Positions 25,390-37,721 are shown, counted from the first letter of the stretch. The stretch is 64,000 nucleotides of DNA from Sycobia sp. Sy_11 (GCA_018907035.1 JACCIC010000001.1:2127501-2191500); one strand, 5' to 3'. Translations and numbers: made by a program. Notes: generated by a model not told the origin, from the sequence alone.

Positions 25390-26150
25390 AAAAACCTTCC
25401 TCTTCGTTGATATTCAATACCTCCCTGATCGCTCGGTCGCCGCGATCGAAGGGGAGATCTCTCGTCGTTCTCTCCTCCCCTCCCATCTATCGCGGATGAA
25501 GAGGAAAAAGTCGACGAGTCACCTCGATTATGCGCGCCCCGTTCGACCGGCGCAGCCAAACGCGCATCGAACGTGAATTATATCGATGCGCCATATATAC
25601 GACCTCGCTCAGCTCCGTGATCGATCGTTTCCACTTACGCGCACGCAGAGCCAACGCTGGAGATGGCAGGGTCAGGTGTGGGGGGCGGGGGGTCGCATTA
25701 ACGAATATCGCGCGAAAAAACGCTTCTGATTTCCATTCGATCCGGCGCTCGAAGTACCCGCGGTGGCAGCCCCGCCCGAGAAAGACGGCATTGTCGGATA
25801 TCGATGGGTGCCCTCCCCCCCCCCCCACACACGCACACAATGGGGACCGCCGCGGAAACCGCGCGCGGATTGATTAATTAGCTCCGTGCGGCCGATTAAT
25901 AAACGCACGACGATGATGAATTATTTGTCGCGTAGTCCAGCGTGCGGAGAAAGGAAGAGGTGGAGAGTCATGGAAAGAAAGGGTGGGAAAGGGTGGGAAG
26001 GAGGGGGAGCAAACAGAGATAGAATAGGAAATACCGAGTCGGTTCGTTTATTAAAATTAATCGCGAGCGCGACCGCGTACTGTCGCTCTTCGTTCGGATT
26101 GTTAAAAAAATATAGATCCAAGTGGACAGCTCGTAAATTTCGGTGATTTT
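25390..26150. promoter_or_regulatory. CpG-rich block with poly-C and homeodomain-like cores
   Basis: A CpG-rich block with a G-rich run at 25678-25692, a C14 run near 25812-25825 and a dense patch at 25866-25925 containing GATTGATTAATTAG and GATTAATAAACG. The latter resembles the homeodomain/Pbx-type words seen in developmental enhancers. Open frames on both strands lack domains. Confidence 0.4.
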
Positions 26151-26159
26151 GCTTTTTAT

Positions 26160-27640
26160 TTTACGCCGGCAAGATAGGACGATTAGGGGGGGGGAGCAGC
26201 GTCGCGTTGATGAATCGGCTGGCTTAATGCTCTGATTGGCTTCGATTGAATAATATTTTTATCGTCTGCGTATCTGTCGGTTAGGATGACCGAGTGTATT
26301 TTGTTCAATAATCGAGCCAATGGGAAATAGCTCTTTTATAGCGTCTATGTATTACCGTGTAGAAGAGGATATTTTGTTAAAAACTGGTATTTGTCACTGT
26401 GATTGAACGACGGACGGAATTCTTGAAAAACTGTGGACCCATGTAGGTTCTATTGTTAATAGGTAATTTTTTTGTAAAGATTACGTATTTGCCATAAAGT
26501 ACCATAAGAATCTTCTATTTGGGTTACTAAAGGAAAGTAAATTAATTGTGATTTTGTTTTTGTTAAATATGAATTGTCAATTGTTCAACTCCGCTTTTAC
26601 CGTTCAAAATTTCCGTTTTTACTATTTCGATTTCGATACTTTTTTTGCATTATAAAGATTATCTATTTCAAGTTTTGTTATTTTATTTCAAATTTGTATT
26701 TGAGTGCAGTTACAGAGGAGTTAGAAAAGATGAAGTGGCTTATCAAATAGCATAAGGCAACCTAGATTTTTTGTTTTAACTTAATTTGGATTCCTACACT
26801 CGAATCGAGCGAGATTGGAATAAAAAAGCAGATTGTACAAGATAAGTTTCCAATAAAACCTGTTTTCCTTTTTCTTCGCAACCTCAGAATTCTCGTTGGC
26901 GAGGCTATAAAAAGTTAGATGAAAATTAAATATTGAGTGCATTTGGAAAATCTTGGTGGATTCATACTTGAAAAGGCAGCGAAATACTTCATTACACGAG
27001 TGTAAACAATCTAGCGGAGTTTTCATTCTACGAAAAATCTTTTCATACCAGGGACTTGCTATTATAATACGTACTCTCTAGATACGAGATGCAACTTGAC
27101 ACTTTTTAAAAACGACGCGTACCTGTCGTCCGAGTAATATCCGATCAAGGGACCATCGCATACATTCGACTATCTAGATACTCGTCTTGTCACAATGGCG
27201 AGGAGTAGCGCGCGTTGACAGTAAAAAATGCGGGATGTGTGACAAACAGCGTGCGTGAAGCCGCTGTTTGAGAGATTGCGTGCACAGCTCTGACTCTCAG
27301 GGCATGGTCTCGACAATAGAAGTAAAAAAAGTTTGGAAACTTCAATTGTACTTACGAAAGTGTCATTCTTTTGAGAGAAACTTCGGCAATATGTGTCACA
27401 TTGACGTTTATCTTAAAATGATGGATAAATTTAAATGTATACATATGTAATGGATTCATAATTAAATTTATACTAATTATTAGTTATGAATAAATATAAG
27501 TTTATTCATAAAAAATAAAATAAATTGACTTTTCTTTTTTGTTTTTCTTGAAAAACGCTAATGCCTTCAGTAACTTAATTTTCTATTGTTTTTTAACAGA
27601 AAGCAATGAGCTTATAAATACAGTTAAAACGTTTCGAGGC
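26160..27640. other. AT-rich stretch with a perfect 9-bp hairpin
   Basis: No gene was seen. At 27243-27251 CAAACAGCG pairs perfectly with CGCTGTTTG at 27262-27270 across a 10-base loop, inside a less AT-rich patch (27100-27300). No T-run follows it, and it is too short for a miRNA precursor. Confidence 0.5.
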
Positions 27641-28245
27641 AACATACTTTTAAAACTACGCATTTCAATATCCATCGAAACCTGATCGTAGGCACTGTCC
27701 TTCCCCCTTCGATCTAACAACTTCGCCGAGCGGCGAATCAAAGCATCGGCGTAAGTTGTCGACCAAATTCTACAATACACATCGTCGCCGGCCATTAGAA
27801 TCCAAGCGGCACTTAACCGCGCATCTCGGAAATCCCCATCCGCGCCCGACCAATGCGCGACCTCTTCCACTTTGGCGGGCAGTAGCGCCGAGTCTCCCCG
27901 GCATTCTCCGGGAACGAGCGTTCCCAACTTCACCGCGGGCTCTTAAGTGAATTTCCCAGGCTCCGCGAGTATCTCCGTCGCGCTAGATTAAACGACGGAA
28001 ATGAGGAGGCGGCTGGAAAAGGGAGTCGGGGGCGGGGCGGTGGGCTTTGTAGCCGTTTTCGCTTAAATCAATAATCATGACGGGCAGTGCGTATAAGTTA
28101 CTTTAGAAAGTTAGGGTGGCGCGCTCGTCCGCGACTTTATAGTTTCCACCTGGCTTTCAACGGGGTTTAGTCGTGTTGCAGTCGTCCCAGCGAGGATTTC
28201 ATTCTGCGCAGAGGAAGAGAGAAAAGGAGAGAAAAAAGAGAGAAC
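27640..28245. promoter_or_regulatory. CpG-rich block with G4 motif
   Basis: The block is CpG-rich; the run at about 28021-28045 has four G-tracts with loops of 1-4 bases. Near 28064-28080 there is an AATCAATAATCATGA phrase of homeodomain/Pbx type. A 116-codon minus frame (27583-27933) covers the left half but has no recognisable domain and starts beside unrelated AT-rich DNA. Confidence 0.35.
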
Positions 28246-28249
28246 CAAA

Positions 28250-29155
28250 TCATAATCGGTGGATTTTGATAAACGATTCATACAATTAACATTCGTGTGA
28301 TGTGAATTGATGAAAAAATATAATACAAAATTTGTCCGATGACCATTCAAACGACTCTGGCAATTAAAATTAGTCAACTTGGTTTATTTAATTCATAATA
28401 AAACATGTTGTCAATTAATATTTTAAACTTTAATGGAACTCTCTTTATTATTATTATATCCCAATTAATCTCTTGATTATTATCGTATTATGATCGATTC
28501 ATGAAGAATTGTATAGTGTTAATATAACAATCATTATTACAAATAAAATATTAATGTATCTTATAGTGTTATTAAATAACGTCATACTAACATCTGTGAA
28601 TATAACAAAGATTTACTTCAATGTAATTTTTCTGCGTTAAATACGAATTCTGTTTAATATATGTTATATGTTAATATAATATATTAGGTCTGGCGTGAAA
28701 TCCATCCCTTGATCAGATATTCTTTTGAATACAATGTCAATTTCAGGTTTACCAATTACATTATCTACATTTACACTTTAGGACGATTAATGAACTTTAT
28801 AAAATTCACAATGTAGTAGTAAATTTAGTAATTAATAATTTATCGTATTTTGCATGTCAATCTACATTATGTAAATTAAGCTACGATTAATTTCCGTAAT
28901 ATTCATCAAAGCTTCCTAATAAATGTCGCTGTTAAAATACGTAAATTGGAAACTATTCGAAGAAGAAACAAGGCTTATATAATTATTCCAGATTTTTGTA
29001 GTCTTAAATTAAAAGAAAACATTATTAAATATTATTTATAATATGATACTCCCATTTCTTTGTTACCGTATCAAAAACTACACATTCAGCTGAGAAAACA
29101 AGTGAACCTCGTTTATTTATATTTACTTCATACCGACTCACCTTTTGAAAACAAT
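28250..29155. other. AT-rich stretch, nothing recognised
   Basis: Unstructured AT-rich DNA without coding-like frames. Confidence 0.65.
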
Positions 29156-29159
29156 CTCG

Positions 29160-29725
29160 TAAATACTCATTAGCGAAGCAACGGTGCGCTTTACGGCCGT
29201 GGCTTCGTCAGTCGGTGGATAAGTCATTTATTTGACCCACTCACAACGACACGCTGACCGAAGTCGGAAACAAGGAGACTCTCACCTTGTCTCGCGGGAC
29301 GAAAGACGCCGCGAACGATGTGTCGTTGTTCTTTTTTTTTCGATAGATGTTTAATACGGAAGCAAGCATCGTTGGTCTTCTCTATAGATTAGCTCGAGGC
29401 TCGCTCTGAAAATGATCGCCGAAATATACGCCGACGCGACGGAGAACTATGAACGGGCGGAGCAGCCGGCCCTCGTTAATAATCCGCCGTGTGTGTCTCG
29501 AGGCGGGCGATCGACCTCGCCCTTCGTATCCCGTACGCGTCGAATGGCCTCGATGATATGATCGGTTCTCCTTTTTGGTATTTTGCGCTCCTCCGGATAT
29601 CGTGGAAAAATTTTAGTAATCGCGTCCTTTTAAGTTCTGGATAAGAAGCCCATGCCTGATTTTCAGTTTTGTGAATTGGTTTGGACAAGAAGCTTCTTAA
29701 TAAGTCTAAGTAGAGCGGCCTTACT
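29160..29725. promoter_or_regulatory. CpG-rich block with imperfect stem-loop
   Basis: A moderately CpG-rich block. At 29202-29265 an imperfect hairpin is visible: an outer stem of about 10 pairs (CTTCG-TCAG with CTGACCGAAG) and an inner GTGG/CCAC plus GTCA/TGAC stem. The pairing is too broken to call a miRNA. No gene was supported. Confidence 0.3.
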
Positions 29726-29739
29726 GCCATTGACAATTA

Positions 29740-31440
29740 AAATTTTTATGATTTATTTATCACCAGAAGACTGTGACACAAAAACAGTTATATTTCTGAA
29801 TTACATCATGTAAAAGCACAGTAATAAAAACACTTTTTTAATATTTATTGCTGATTTTAGAAAGCACCATTCACTTTATAATAAACATAATAATAATTAT
29901 TTTATATTTATTCAAACTCATAGCCAAACTATAACAACGATGACAGCAATATTTTTCATGGAAAAAAATTATGAACATCTGCTGTACCGAGAAAACAAAA
30001 TAAAAAGAAGAATCAATTTCTTTTTTCTTAAATTTATATTTATATTACTGTATGCTTAAATAAATATGAAAAAATTATTACTATTTATTGTTAATTAAAA
30101 AATTCTTCTCTCTACCGTCAGCCTATATTAATTTTATTGTTTTATTTACATTTGATGTATTTTTTTATTTACACTTGATGTATTTTTCAGTTTTAGTTAT
30201 ATTTTAAATTTTAAAACTTCAATTCAATTTTAAAAAAATGTAAAAACCGAACAACAAAGTTCATTGCACATTCATTAATGTTGTAGGGATTTGTGTAAAA
30301 ATTCTGTAGCAACTTAGCAAATTGCAAACCTGTTCAATTTATATCTATATTCTCTTAAATCTAAAAAAGCATCATACGTATAGGGGTATCGATTCTTTTA
30401 AACAATAATGATTTTCACTAAACCCACTCCTGCACAGTTTCCTATGAAAAAGTAAACTGCTTTACGCTTAATTAATTGATAAAATATAATTTTAATCAAT
30501 GTTTTTTTTGCCAGTGCTGAAAATTTAAATAGAGAAAATATCAAATTCTTATAATATTCAAGTCGTTTACTTCGCGCAGCTGTATTTTGCCAAAAGTTTC
30601 TTTTATTATAATTGTTATTTTGTTCAATTTCTCTCACTATTTTAATTGGTAGAATAGTAATTCAATTCAGTATTCAAAAAAATATTCAAGTAAAATTTGA
30701 CAATCCACATTCAAAATCCATATTCAAAAAGATGAATGTATTAATTGTATTAAAGTATATGGTTTCAATAATTATATTTGTATTCACGATACAACAACAG
30801 TAAACATCTCTTCTCTTTATCATCTCATTATTCAGAAAATATGAGAGTAATAACAAATATTCCCGTAATATATAGCTTATACAAAAGACAACTCATTCTT
30901 CCATCGCAGATAATCCTTTCATTAGGAAAAAATCAAATAGAAGTATTGATGTGCACAAATAAGATCCCCTTGACGTTTGAAGTACACAGGAAGCAGACTC
31001 AAGAAGTATCCGTTTGATTTCCATAGCTCTCTGTCAACTACGCTCGCTGGATGTAAGATAAAAATACTCATTATTTTCTTATTGCACGAGAAAGATCCGA
31101 GATACATCGATAATAAAAGGGAAAATCGAGCTCTATGATTTGTGGTGGAATCGACTACAATACGGATTACAGAGTAAAAAAGCTTTGTGTACATTTATAT
31201 GCGTTCGTAAATACGTAGTGATACGCGCATACATCTAAAGAAGTTAGCTTGCAATCCTGTATATAAAGAGCCACTTCCGGTTCAATCTGATATTTATGGA
31301 TGTATGATTCTGCAGTACGTATTCGATAAAGTTAACAATCCTCCGTATAACAAATAAAAGCACTCGTCTTCAAACGAAAAAAGAAACACTCCAATCTTCC
31401 ATACGATTTGTGAACTTGAAGACACATTTTTCACTCATTA
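29740..31440. other. AT-rich stretch with a 24-bp tandem pair
   Basis: At 30142-30189 a unit of 24 bp of the form TTATTTACA(T/C)TTGATGTATTTT occurs twice in tandem with one clear substitution. A TATATAAA word near 31260 in a less AT-rich patch could be a TATA element but has no clear initiator. No gene was seen. Confidence 0.5.
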
Positions 31441-31900
31441 CTCGCTTCTCGTGTTCATATCCCCCCTCCACACGCACCCCTCCGACCGAGAACTCTATCT
31501 CTAACCCTGCAGACGCTTCTCTCTTCCACGGACTGCTGCGCTCCATCGCCTCAACCCCCCCACCCCGCTGGTAAATCGATACTCGCCAGTCGCTTCACTG
31601 TTGAACTTCAACGAGTCGCGCGCGAACGGGATGACCGGCGGCACTTCCTTCCGCGCATTTAGAGATCATGCGGCCTAGCTGCGGCGAGGCGATTTTCCGC
31701 CAAGTTCGAGAGACGATTGAATTTCACTGTCATGATGACCTTTTCGATTATGTTTTTCGCTCGCAGTTCCGGTCGAATTGTCGTCGAACAGGCTATCGCG
31801 AGCGTATGCAGAAGTCAGGGAGGGAGACTTTTATTGTTCAAAATAAGAAAAAGCGAGAGCCATCTTTTGGAGAAAAATATGTATCAGGTTTTTGGATAGT
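31440..31900. promoter_or_regulatory. Short CpG-rich block
   Basis: C-rich left part (31460-31570), then CpG-rich DNA. The frame at 31668-31925 (+, 85 codons) has an ATG but no recognisable domain and no clear donor at its end. Regulatory status is inferred from composition. Confidence 0.3.
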
Positions 31901-31929
31901 AGAATACAGCAAAGGAATCGGTTAATGTG

Positions 31930-32430
31930 CTATAATTCTCATAATGAACTTCATGTTTTAATCAATCTTCATCCAATATCATCTAATATCATTGCCCATA
32001 CGCTCAGTATTTAGAAATAAAAGTCACTTAAAAATAAATTTAAAGGAATTTATAAATCCACAGATTTGTTCGTCTTATAAACCATGCCATTTCGATGCAT
32101 CGGAGAACTTTTTTACATGACAATGATAAAAAAAATCATTATTTTGTTATACAAAGTAGAAATATTCCGCATCACTACTCGAAGGAATTTAATTTCTTTT
32201 TTAATTGAATTTATGATGACAATATCAAACGGTGTATCCAATAAACTCTAGATTCGTATTTGTAGATGGCCAAGATACGCCACAGTATGCACTGCGCTTC
32301 GGAATAACAGTATCGATTCTAATCAAAAATAAGATGGAAAATTGAAAGTAGGTATCTTTCTTTTGCGTTGAAGTATCGGCCAAACAGACTACTGAGTTTG
32401 AAGCAGATGACTCGATAATTCATAGAACTT
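31930..32430. other. AT-rich stretch, nothing recognised
   Basis: No coding-like frame or repeat was seen before the exon-like interval that follows. Confidence 0.55.
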
Positions 32431-32432
32431 AC

Positions 32433-32530
32433 AACGGCCATTATATCTCCTCGGCTGGACCTCATTCTGCGTATACAGAAGGTAGTCTTGAACTCTCGAA
32501 TCAAAATTTCCCTCACTGCCAAATTCATGC
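32433..32530 (-). other. Exon-like island, unknown product
   Basis: On the minus strand a 98-bp interval is bounded by an acceptor-like TTTTAAAGCAG and a consensus donor (GTT|GTAAGTTC), and is richer in GC than its flanks. Two frames are open across it. The longer one continues beyond the donor to a stop (frame 32319-32549, 76 codons) and is rich in Arg, Ile and Phe. I recognise no family. It may be a cryptic exon, a pseudogene fragment or chance. Confidence 0.2.
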
Positions 32531-32779
32531 CTGCTTTAAAACAAAACATTCGTTTATATTTATGCTATTATGCCTGTGGTATTTAAGAATTCAATTTTCT
32601 CTCGGTATAACTTAAATCCCTTGTCGGCTGCTTGAACATTGAACGAGAAATTTCCTTGTTCTGTCCAAATTATTTCTATTGTATCTACTGAGTCAACACG
32701 TAGCGACTTCCTCCTAATTATAAATTTATTGTTATACGAAAATTGAACCAGACAGTCCCAAATCGTAAATAATTAAAAT

Positions 32780-32781
<2 letters not shown>

Positions 32782-32821
<40 letters not shown>
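32782..32821. repeat. (CT)n microsatellite
   Basis: About 40 bp of pure CT repeat with a C/T-rich extension to about 32840, at the edge of a CpG-rich block. Confidence 0.96.
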
Positions 32822-32826
<5 letters not shown>

Positions 32827-32839
32827 CCCTCCCTCTGTC

Positions 32840-33990
32840 ATACTCTCCTTCGGAAGGCGTCGCGCAGAATAATCTGGGAGAACTTAGGAATTAATTTTAA
32901 GTTCAGCTATATTCAGCACCGTGTGCTGGCCTTAACTCATTTCCTTGGAGTAATTAAACGTCATTTCGCCGAGTGTACACACTATCGGACTTAATGAAAG
33001 AAGTTGGACGTGCGCGCAGTCAGACTTTCCGAGGCTCTCGGCTCTGGCGGCTCCTTAAACAATGATAACTCAATTTGTGGAACTTCTAATATGAAATACG
33101 AGGGAGAGACCGGGAATCTGGTCGGTAACCCCGAAAAAATTTAATCCATTTACAAAATTCGCGTCCCCTAGATTAAGTAAATCGTTCGCGCAAATTTACA
33201 AAAACGTAGGCTTGAACGCCCTCTCTCGTTGCAAATTGGAATTATTTCAATTTTACAATGACGACAATTCGTGGCTCCTCGGCGTAACTTCATAACCGCT
33301 CGATGTTTTTTTAGCGCGAGCGGCTAGCGTGCCAGCTCTCTTCCTTTCCATCGTTTTTCGACCTTTTTTTGCCTGCCTTTGTGCTCTGTTTCCGACCGCC
33401 TCCTCTATTTTCCTCCTCCAGTATCCCTTTTCTTTGTTGCCGTGTCACGCACCCGTACGGCCGGTTTTCCTGCCCCCTTCTCCTTCCTCCCCCCAAGCTC
33501 CACGAGCCCTTTGTTTTGTGTACGCGGCGCTACTCTCCCTCTCCGCCCCCCCTCTCTCTCTCTCTCTCTTTCACTCAGTGTCGCGAAAAAGTGTCCTGGA
33601 CGTAAAAGACGAAACGCACAAAATTTCGAACAGCGCTGCACGCCATAGAAAATGCAAAGGGCGAAAGCCCTTGTGCCGCGCAAAATTAGCCGACGAAAGG
33701 AAAAACAGGCGAGGAGGAGAATTTAGGAAAGCGGATGGGTGGGGGGGGGCGGCACTCGTTCGCCGATTTCCTCTCGCATTCAAGTGCCCACGGCGAGAGA
33801 GCTGGATAACGCCTTCGTGCTCTGTCATGCCGCCGCGACGCAGGCAGAAAAGTGCTTCCGGGGGATTAGCTTTAATCCACGATTAAAATGTTTCGCAGCG
33901 CGGAGCGGGCAAAATTTATGGGAGCGCGATGAATGTATGGATGAATGGATTAGCGAGCACTTTTAATTAAATCCCTCCCCTCCCCCGGCC
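32840..33990. promoter_or_regulatory. CpG-rich block
   Basis: A long block with mixed AT/GC interior and a strongly pyrimidine-rich part (33340-33575, short CT run at 33553-33569). It also has a G9 run near 33741 and a TTTTAATTAAAT core at 33960. The largest frame (33329-33886, +, 185 codons) is Ser/Pro/Leu-rich in the pyrimidine tract and Arg/Ala-rich beyond it, with an equally open antisense frame, so it is not called as a gene. Confidence 0.4.
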
Positions 33991-33999
33991 CACTTTATC

Positions 34000-34975
34000 G
34001 ACTCCAAAGAGCTTCTGATGGAAAATCATATCTGGATACATTTTAAATTATGTGCTCTCAAATTTTGTTTTCGTACTCCTGTTTTATTATGGATTCCGTA
34101 TTTGGATTTGTCCAAAAAATGCTTCGAATTTTTTGACATAAACGTAAATACAGGTTTTTAGTCAAATAATAAGAACTATAAATTGTTTATCTTATATCCT
34201 TAACCATATACGTAATTGAAATCTTCAAAAATGAATTCAGTATATGAAATTCTCATGTCTGAAGTGGCTGTAACTTAATACAGACATTAATTGTGCTTGG
34301 CATGATAATGATCATTACAGCATTTTAAGTCCTGGTCTTAAACATTGAGGTATATATGTACGGAATCATGTGTGCAATTTACTGCTGAAAAAAATTTTTC
34401 ACAATAAATTCTTGTTTTAGGTATTATTTACACCTCATTAGCTGCTACTGCATTATTATCAATATTAACAAAAAAAGAAAATCGACAGCAGATTCGCTTT
34501 TCTCATTCAGATTACTTTTAATTGATATATTTAATTTGATATATTAATTATTATATTTTAGTTCATATATTGTAATATATTTTTATGTAATGTACGTTCT
34601 GATTAAATACCAGGTATAAATCTACTTTGATTCTCGTAGCTATTTTACTTTAAATCTGCAAAAAAAACATTCTTAATCGTCGTTTTTATCAATATTATCT
34701 TAAAAATTAATGATAATAATTTTTCCAATACAGTTGCCTAATGAATTAAAGAATAAATTAATAAATTTATAAATATATTCTTCAAAAACAATTTAAGCAT
34801 TATCGAATTAAATTAAAGTCCAGCATAAATATTAATATATGGTTTTTTAAATCTTTTCCTCAAATTCTGAATTGCTCATACCAAAATTATTGATATAGTC
34901 ACAAGGTATCGATACTCTGAATTCTCTCAACGTATTCACCATAGATAACACAGAAACCGTATAATAATTTAACGT
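34000..34975. other. AT-rich stretch, nothing recognised
   Basis: AT-rich DNA with repeated TTGATATATTTAATTTGATATATTAATTA words near 34518-34545. No gene was seen. Confidence 0.6.
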
Positions 34976-34979
34976 ATTA

Positions 34980-35965
34980 ATTTATGTCGAGGTACAAAAA
35001 GAAGCCAAACGACGCATTTCATCCGCATGCAGCGTTCGGCCGTAAAATTATTCAAGGCCCCCCCCCCCCACGCCGCGCCAAAAAGCACGGGGCGAGCCCA
35101 TATAGAAGTCTACAATTCAATCTAGTTTCTAGCCGCCGCCCCCACCGACCCATGCCCGCGGCGCCGATATGCATTGAATTCCAGTACAACCGAAAGACCT
35201 TCCGTCGTATCGCGGACGCATTAATGCGGCGTCCGATCCCCGACGATAGATCCAAGAGCGTATATCCCGGTGCTTTTGCCCGCGGCCTCGATCGACGGGC
35301 CCCTCGAGCCGATCGCGATTATTACATTATATTCCCGATGTTGTACAATATATACATGCATATGCATACGTAAAGTACCTACACCGTGGCTGCGTTGATT
35401 AATACGTTCCTCGGATGACGTGGTATATATGATGAGGGGGAAAAATAACCACCGATGAATTGACGAGAAGTTCGCGGATCGAGCTGAAATACGGCGCATA
35501 TTGTTGTTCTGTTATATTAACGCGAAGGTACGGTGGAGGGAGGGGGAAGGTGACTGAATCATCAATGGGTCCGAGTTCGATATTCCTGGCGAAAGTGCGA
35601 AAATTAAAATACGAATCGCCGTCCTAGTTTCGCGGAATGCTCGTGTGCATAGTGAATTGTGGAGGGAGGGGGTTATTTGCGCTTTCGTAGCTGCGCGTGT
35701 ATATGTATCGTATGTATCGAGGTATCTTTTTCCATTTCGAAATTTTGGCCGCTTCCGCTCTGTCGCTTTTTTTTTGCTAGCTCTCTCACCGCTCGTTTCG
35801 TGTCGCATTTTTCGCTATCGGTACAGTCAAGTTCTTTCAACTTAATTTTGCTCCTGATTATATATGCTATCCACGCACGCGCGCGCGTGGTGTGTGTGTG
35901 TGTGTGTGCGTACGTGCGTGTGTGCGTACTCCTCGTACTGTTTTTTGTGATCATTATTTTTAACA
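34980..35965. promoter_or_regulatory. CpG-rich block with Z-DNA-prone alternating tract
   Basis: The left half (34980-35350) is CpG-rich with a C11 run near 35059-35069. The right end carries an alternating purine-pyrimidine stretch from about 35872 to 35935, with CGCGCGCG followed by a TG run at 35889-35908. The 129-codon frame 34984-35373 (+) has no recognised domain and overlaps open antisense frames. Confidence 0.4.
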
Positions 35966-35999
35966 TTGAACGCTAGATAGATTTGTTTAATATGCATTT

Positions 36000-36955
36000 G
36001 TCCGCGCGCGTGGTTACGTAAAAATTGAGTCAGACTTTTAGATACGTTTGATTAAAATTTTTGATAATGAACAAAATAAACTCCATCAAACATGATAAAA
36101 AATGTTTATATATCAAATGATTAGAGATTGGTGTAACTTACTTTGCATCGTTATACAAAAAGAGGATAATACATAACCCCGTTGTCGAATAAAATACAAA
36201 ACAGCCCCTTTCTTAAACTACAATATTGTTTAGCCCTATTTCAAAACCAAAGTTATAACAAAAAGGTTAATACGTAACAAATCGTGGTTATATATTATAA
36301 TTAATTATTATAATTAATTATTATAAAAATTAATATAATATTATAATTTTCACCTAAGGCATATGAATACAATTTTAAAAAAACACAGGCTACATCAGTA
36401 ATACGAGCATACATCTATAACTCCTTTATATATGTATTTATATGTATATATGAAAACAAATAAATGAGAGTTCAACGACTTAGCTGTTGCATTAGTTTTA
36501 GAAGCAGTCACTAGGTGTCTAGCACATTCCCAAACTGAAAGTAGTCACTGAGAATGTATAAGTATGCAGTGGGATTGATCATATATGTGATCTACGCACT
36601 AAGATCTCCACGCTGGTTAGCTGCGGTCATGTGAGACATTTTAAAAGCTATAACGTAGTGATGAACGATATTAATATAATACGAATCGAAATCTTTCCTT
36701 ATCGTTATTAAAATTATCGAATTTGAAAATGTCGATACTTATTAATTTTTTAAATTCATTAAGTAATTATCATTGAAGAAAATAGTAAAGAAAAAACCAA
36801 CAAAATTGGTTACTTTTATCAATTTTATTATTAGATCGAATATAATATTATAAACAATGTCTGATTTTATTCTTTATAAATATCTTTATTTATTCTATAC
36901 ATGCACATTAATGTTCAATATAAGATAAATAATATATTTTATAAAATTAACCATC
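36000..36955. other. AT-rich stretch with ATAATTAATTATT tandem
   Basis: At about 36294-36330 the palindrome-rich unit TAATTAATTATTA repeats in tandem, giving several overlapping TAATTA cores. Otherwise plain AT-rich DNA without genes. Confidence 0.55.
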
Positions 36956-36956
36956 G

Positions 36957-37176
36957 TTATTTGAAATGCTGCAGCGGTGTTACTTTCTCGACGGCTGCAT
37001 TCATACTGAAAAATCCTCTGGAAAAACTGTCGCTCCTTCTTTCAGGTAAACGTGCGGAAGATGTCATAAAACGCAGGTATAAGAAAATGCTCTTAGGTTC
37101 CTGCTGCATTTCTTTCGCTATACTGTGTATTGATGTAGCGCTTATACCTATTATGTTCGTAAGAATATTAACAAAC
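36957..37176. other. Coding-like island, strand uncertain
   Basis: About 220 bp of clearly higher GC than both flanks, open on both strands. The plus frame (ATG at 36901, stop at 37291-37293, 130 codons) contains a basic stretch (KRAEDVIKRRYKK) followed by a hydrophobic segment of about 20 residues, which would be a plausible membrane helix. The minus frame is open for 73 codons without an ATG start. I recognise no family on either strand. It could be an exon, a pseudogene remnant or a conserved non-coding element. Confidence 0.25.
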
Positions 37177-37431
37177 AATATTTTTTATCTACCATTGCTA
37201 AAATCTAAAACAATATTTGATAATTACTGTCATTTGACTGTCAAGCAATTCGATTTCCATTATCACATAATATTGATTTACTGCGAGAAATAATGTTGCT
37301 TCCACCTAATGTTGCTAAAATCGTTACTTACAAATTATAAATACCTAAGAATTTGATAATTCTATCCAACGTCTCATTGGCTTCTATCCTTTCGAAATAA
37401 GATCTTCATTAAGATAGTATGATCAGTTTTT

Positions 37432-37721
37432 TCATCTATCTGCTTTATTTGCAACGGTTTGTTTCTTCAACCGTTTACGTTCTCTTAGTCGTTCATAACT
37501 CCTCATTGCATCAACGTACTCACAATTATTCGTATATTTTCTTGGTTTTTTTTTTTAAGATTTGGCTTCGAATTTTCCTCTGGAACCATGTTTGATTTAT
37601 AGTGTCTATAAATATAAGCTGCTGAACAAGCAGCATCATTATTAAAATCCATTTTCCAAAATCGTGGATCTAAAGAAGTTGTTCTGGAAGCAATCGAGCA
37701 ATTGTTTCCAAAATCTTGTTT
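37432..37721 (-). pseudogene. Possible frameshifted coding remnant
   Basis: On the minus strand a 72-codon open stretch (37506-37721) encodes residues with coding character (for example TSLDPRFWKMDF, then AAYIYRHYKS) and reaches a run of A residues (plus-strand T11, about 37546-37556). Past that run the next frame continues with a charged segment (MRSYERLRERKRLKKQ) to a TGA at 37432. A length change in the homopolymer would join the two. LDPRF faintly recalls hAT-type transposases, which is not enough for a call. Confidence 0.25.

Noticed and set aside
29202..29265. Hairpin considered as a miRNA precursor
   Set aside because: The stem is broken by bulges on both sides and contains no known insect miRNA seed that I recognise.
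33329..33886. 185-codon open frame
   Set aside because: Pyrimidine-tract translation followed by Arg/Ala-rich sequence; overlapping antisense and alternative frames are equally open.
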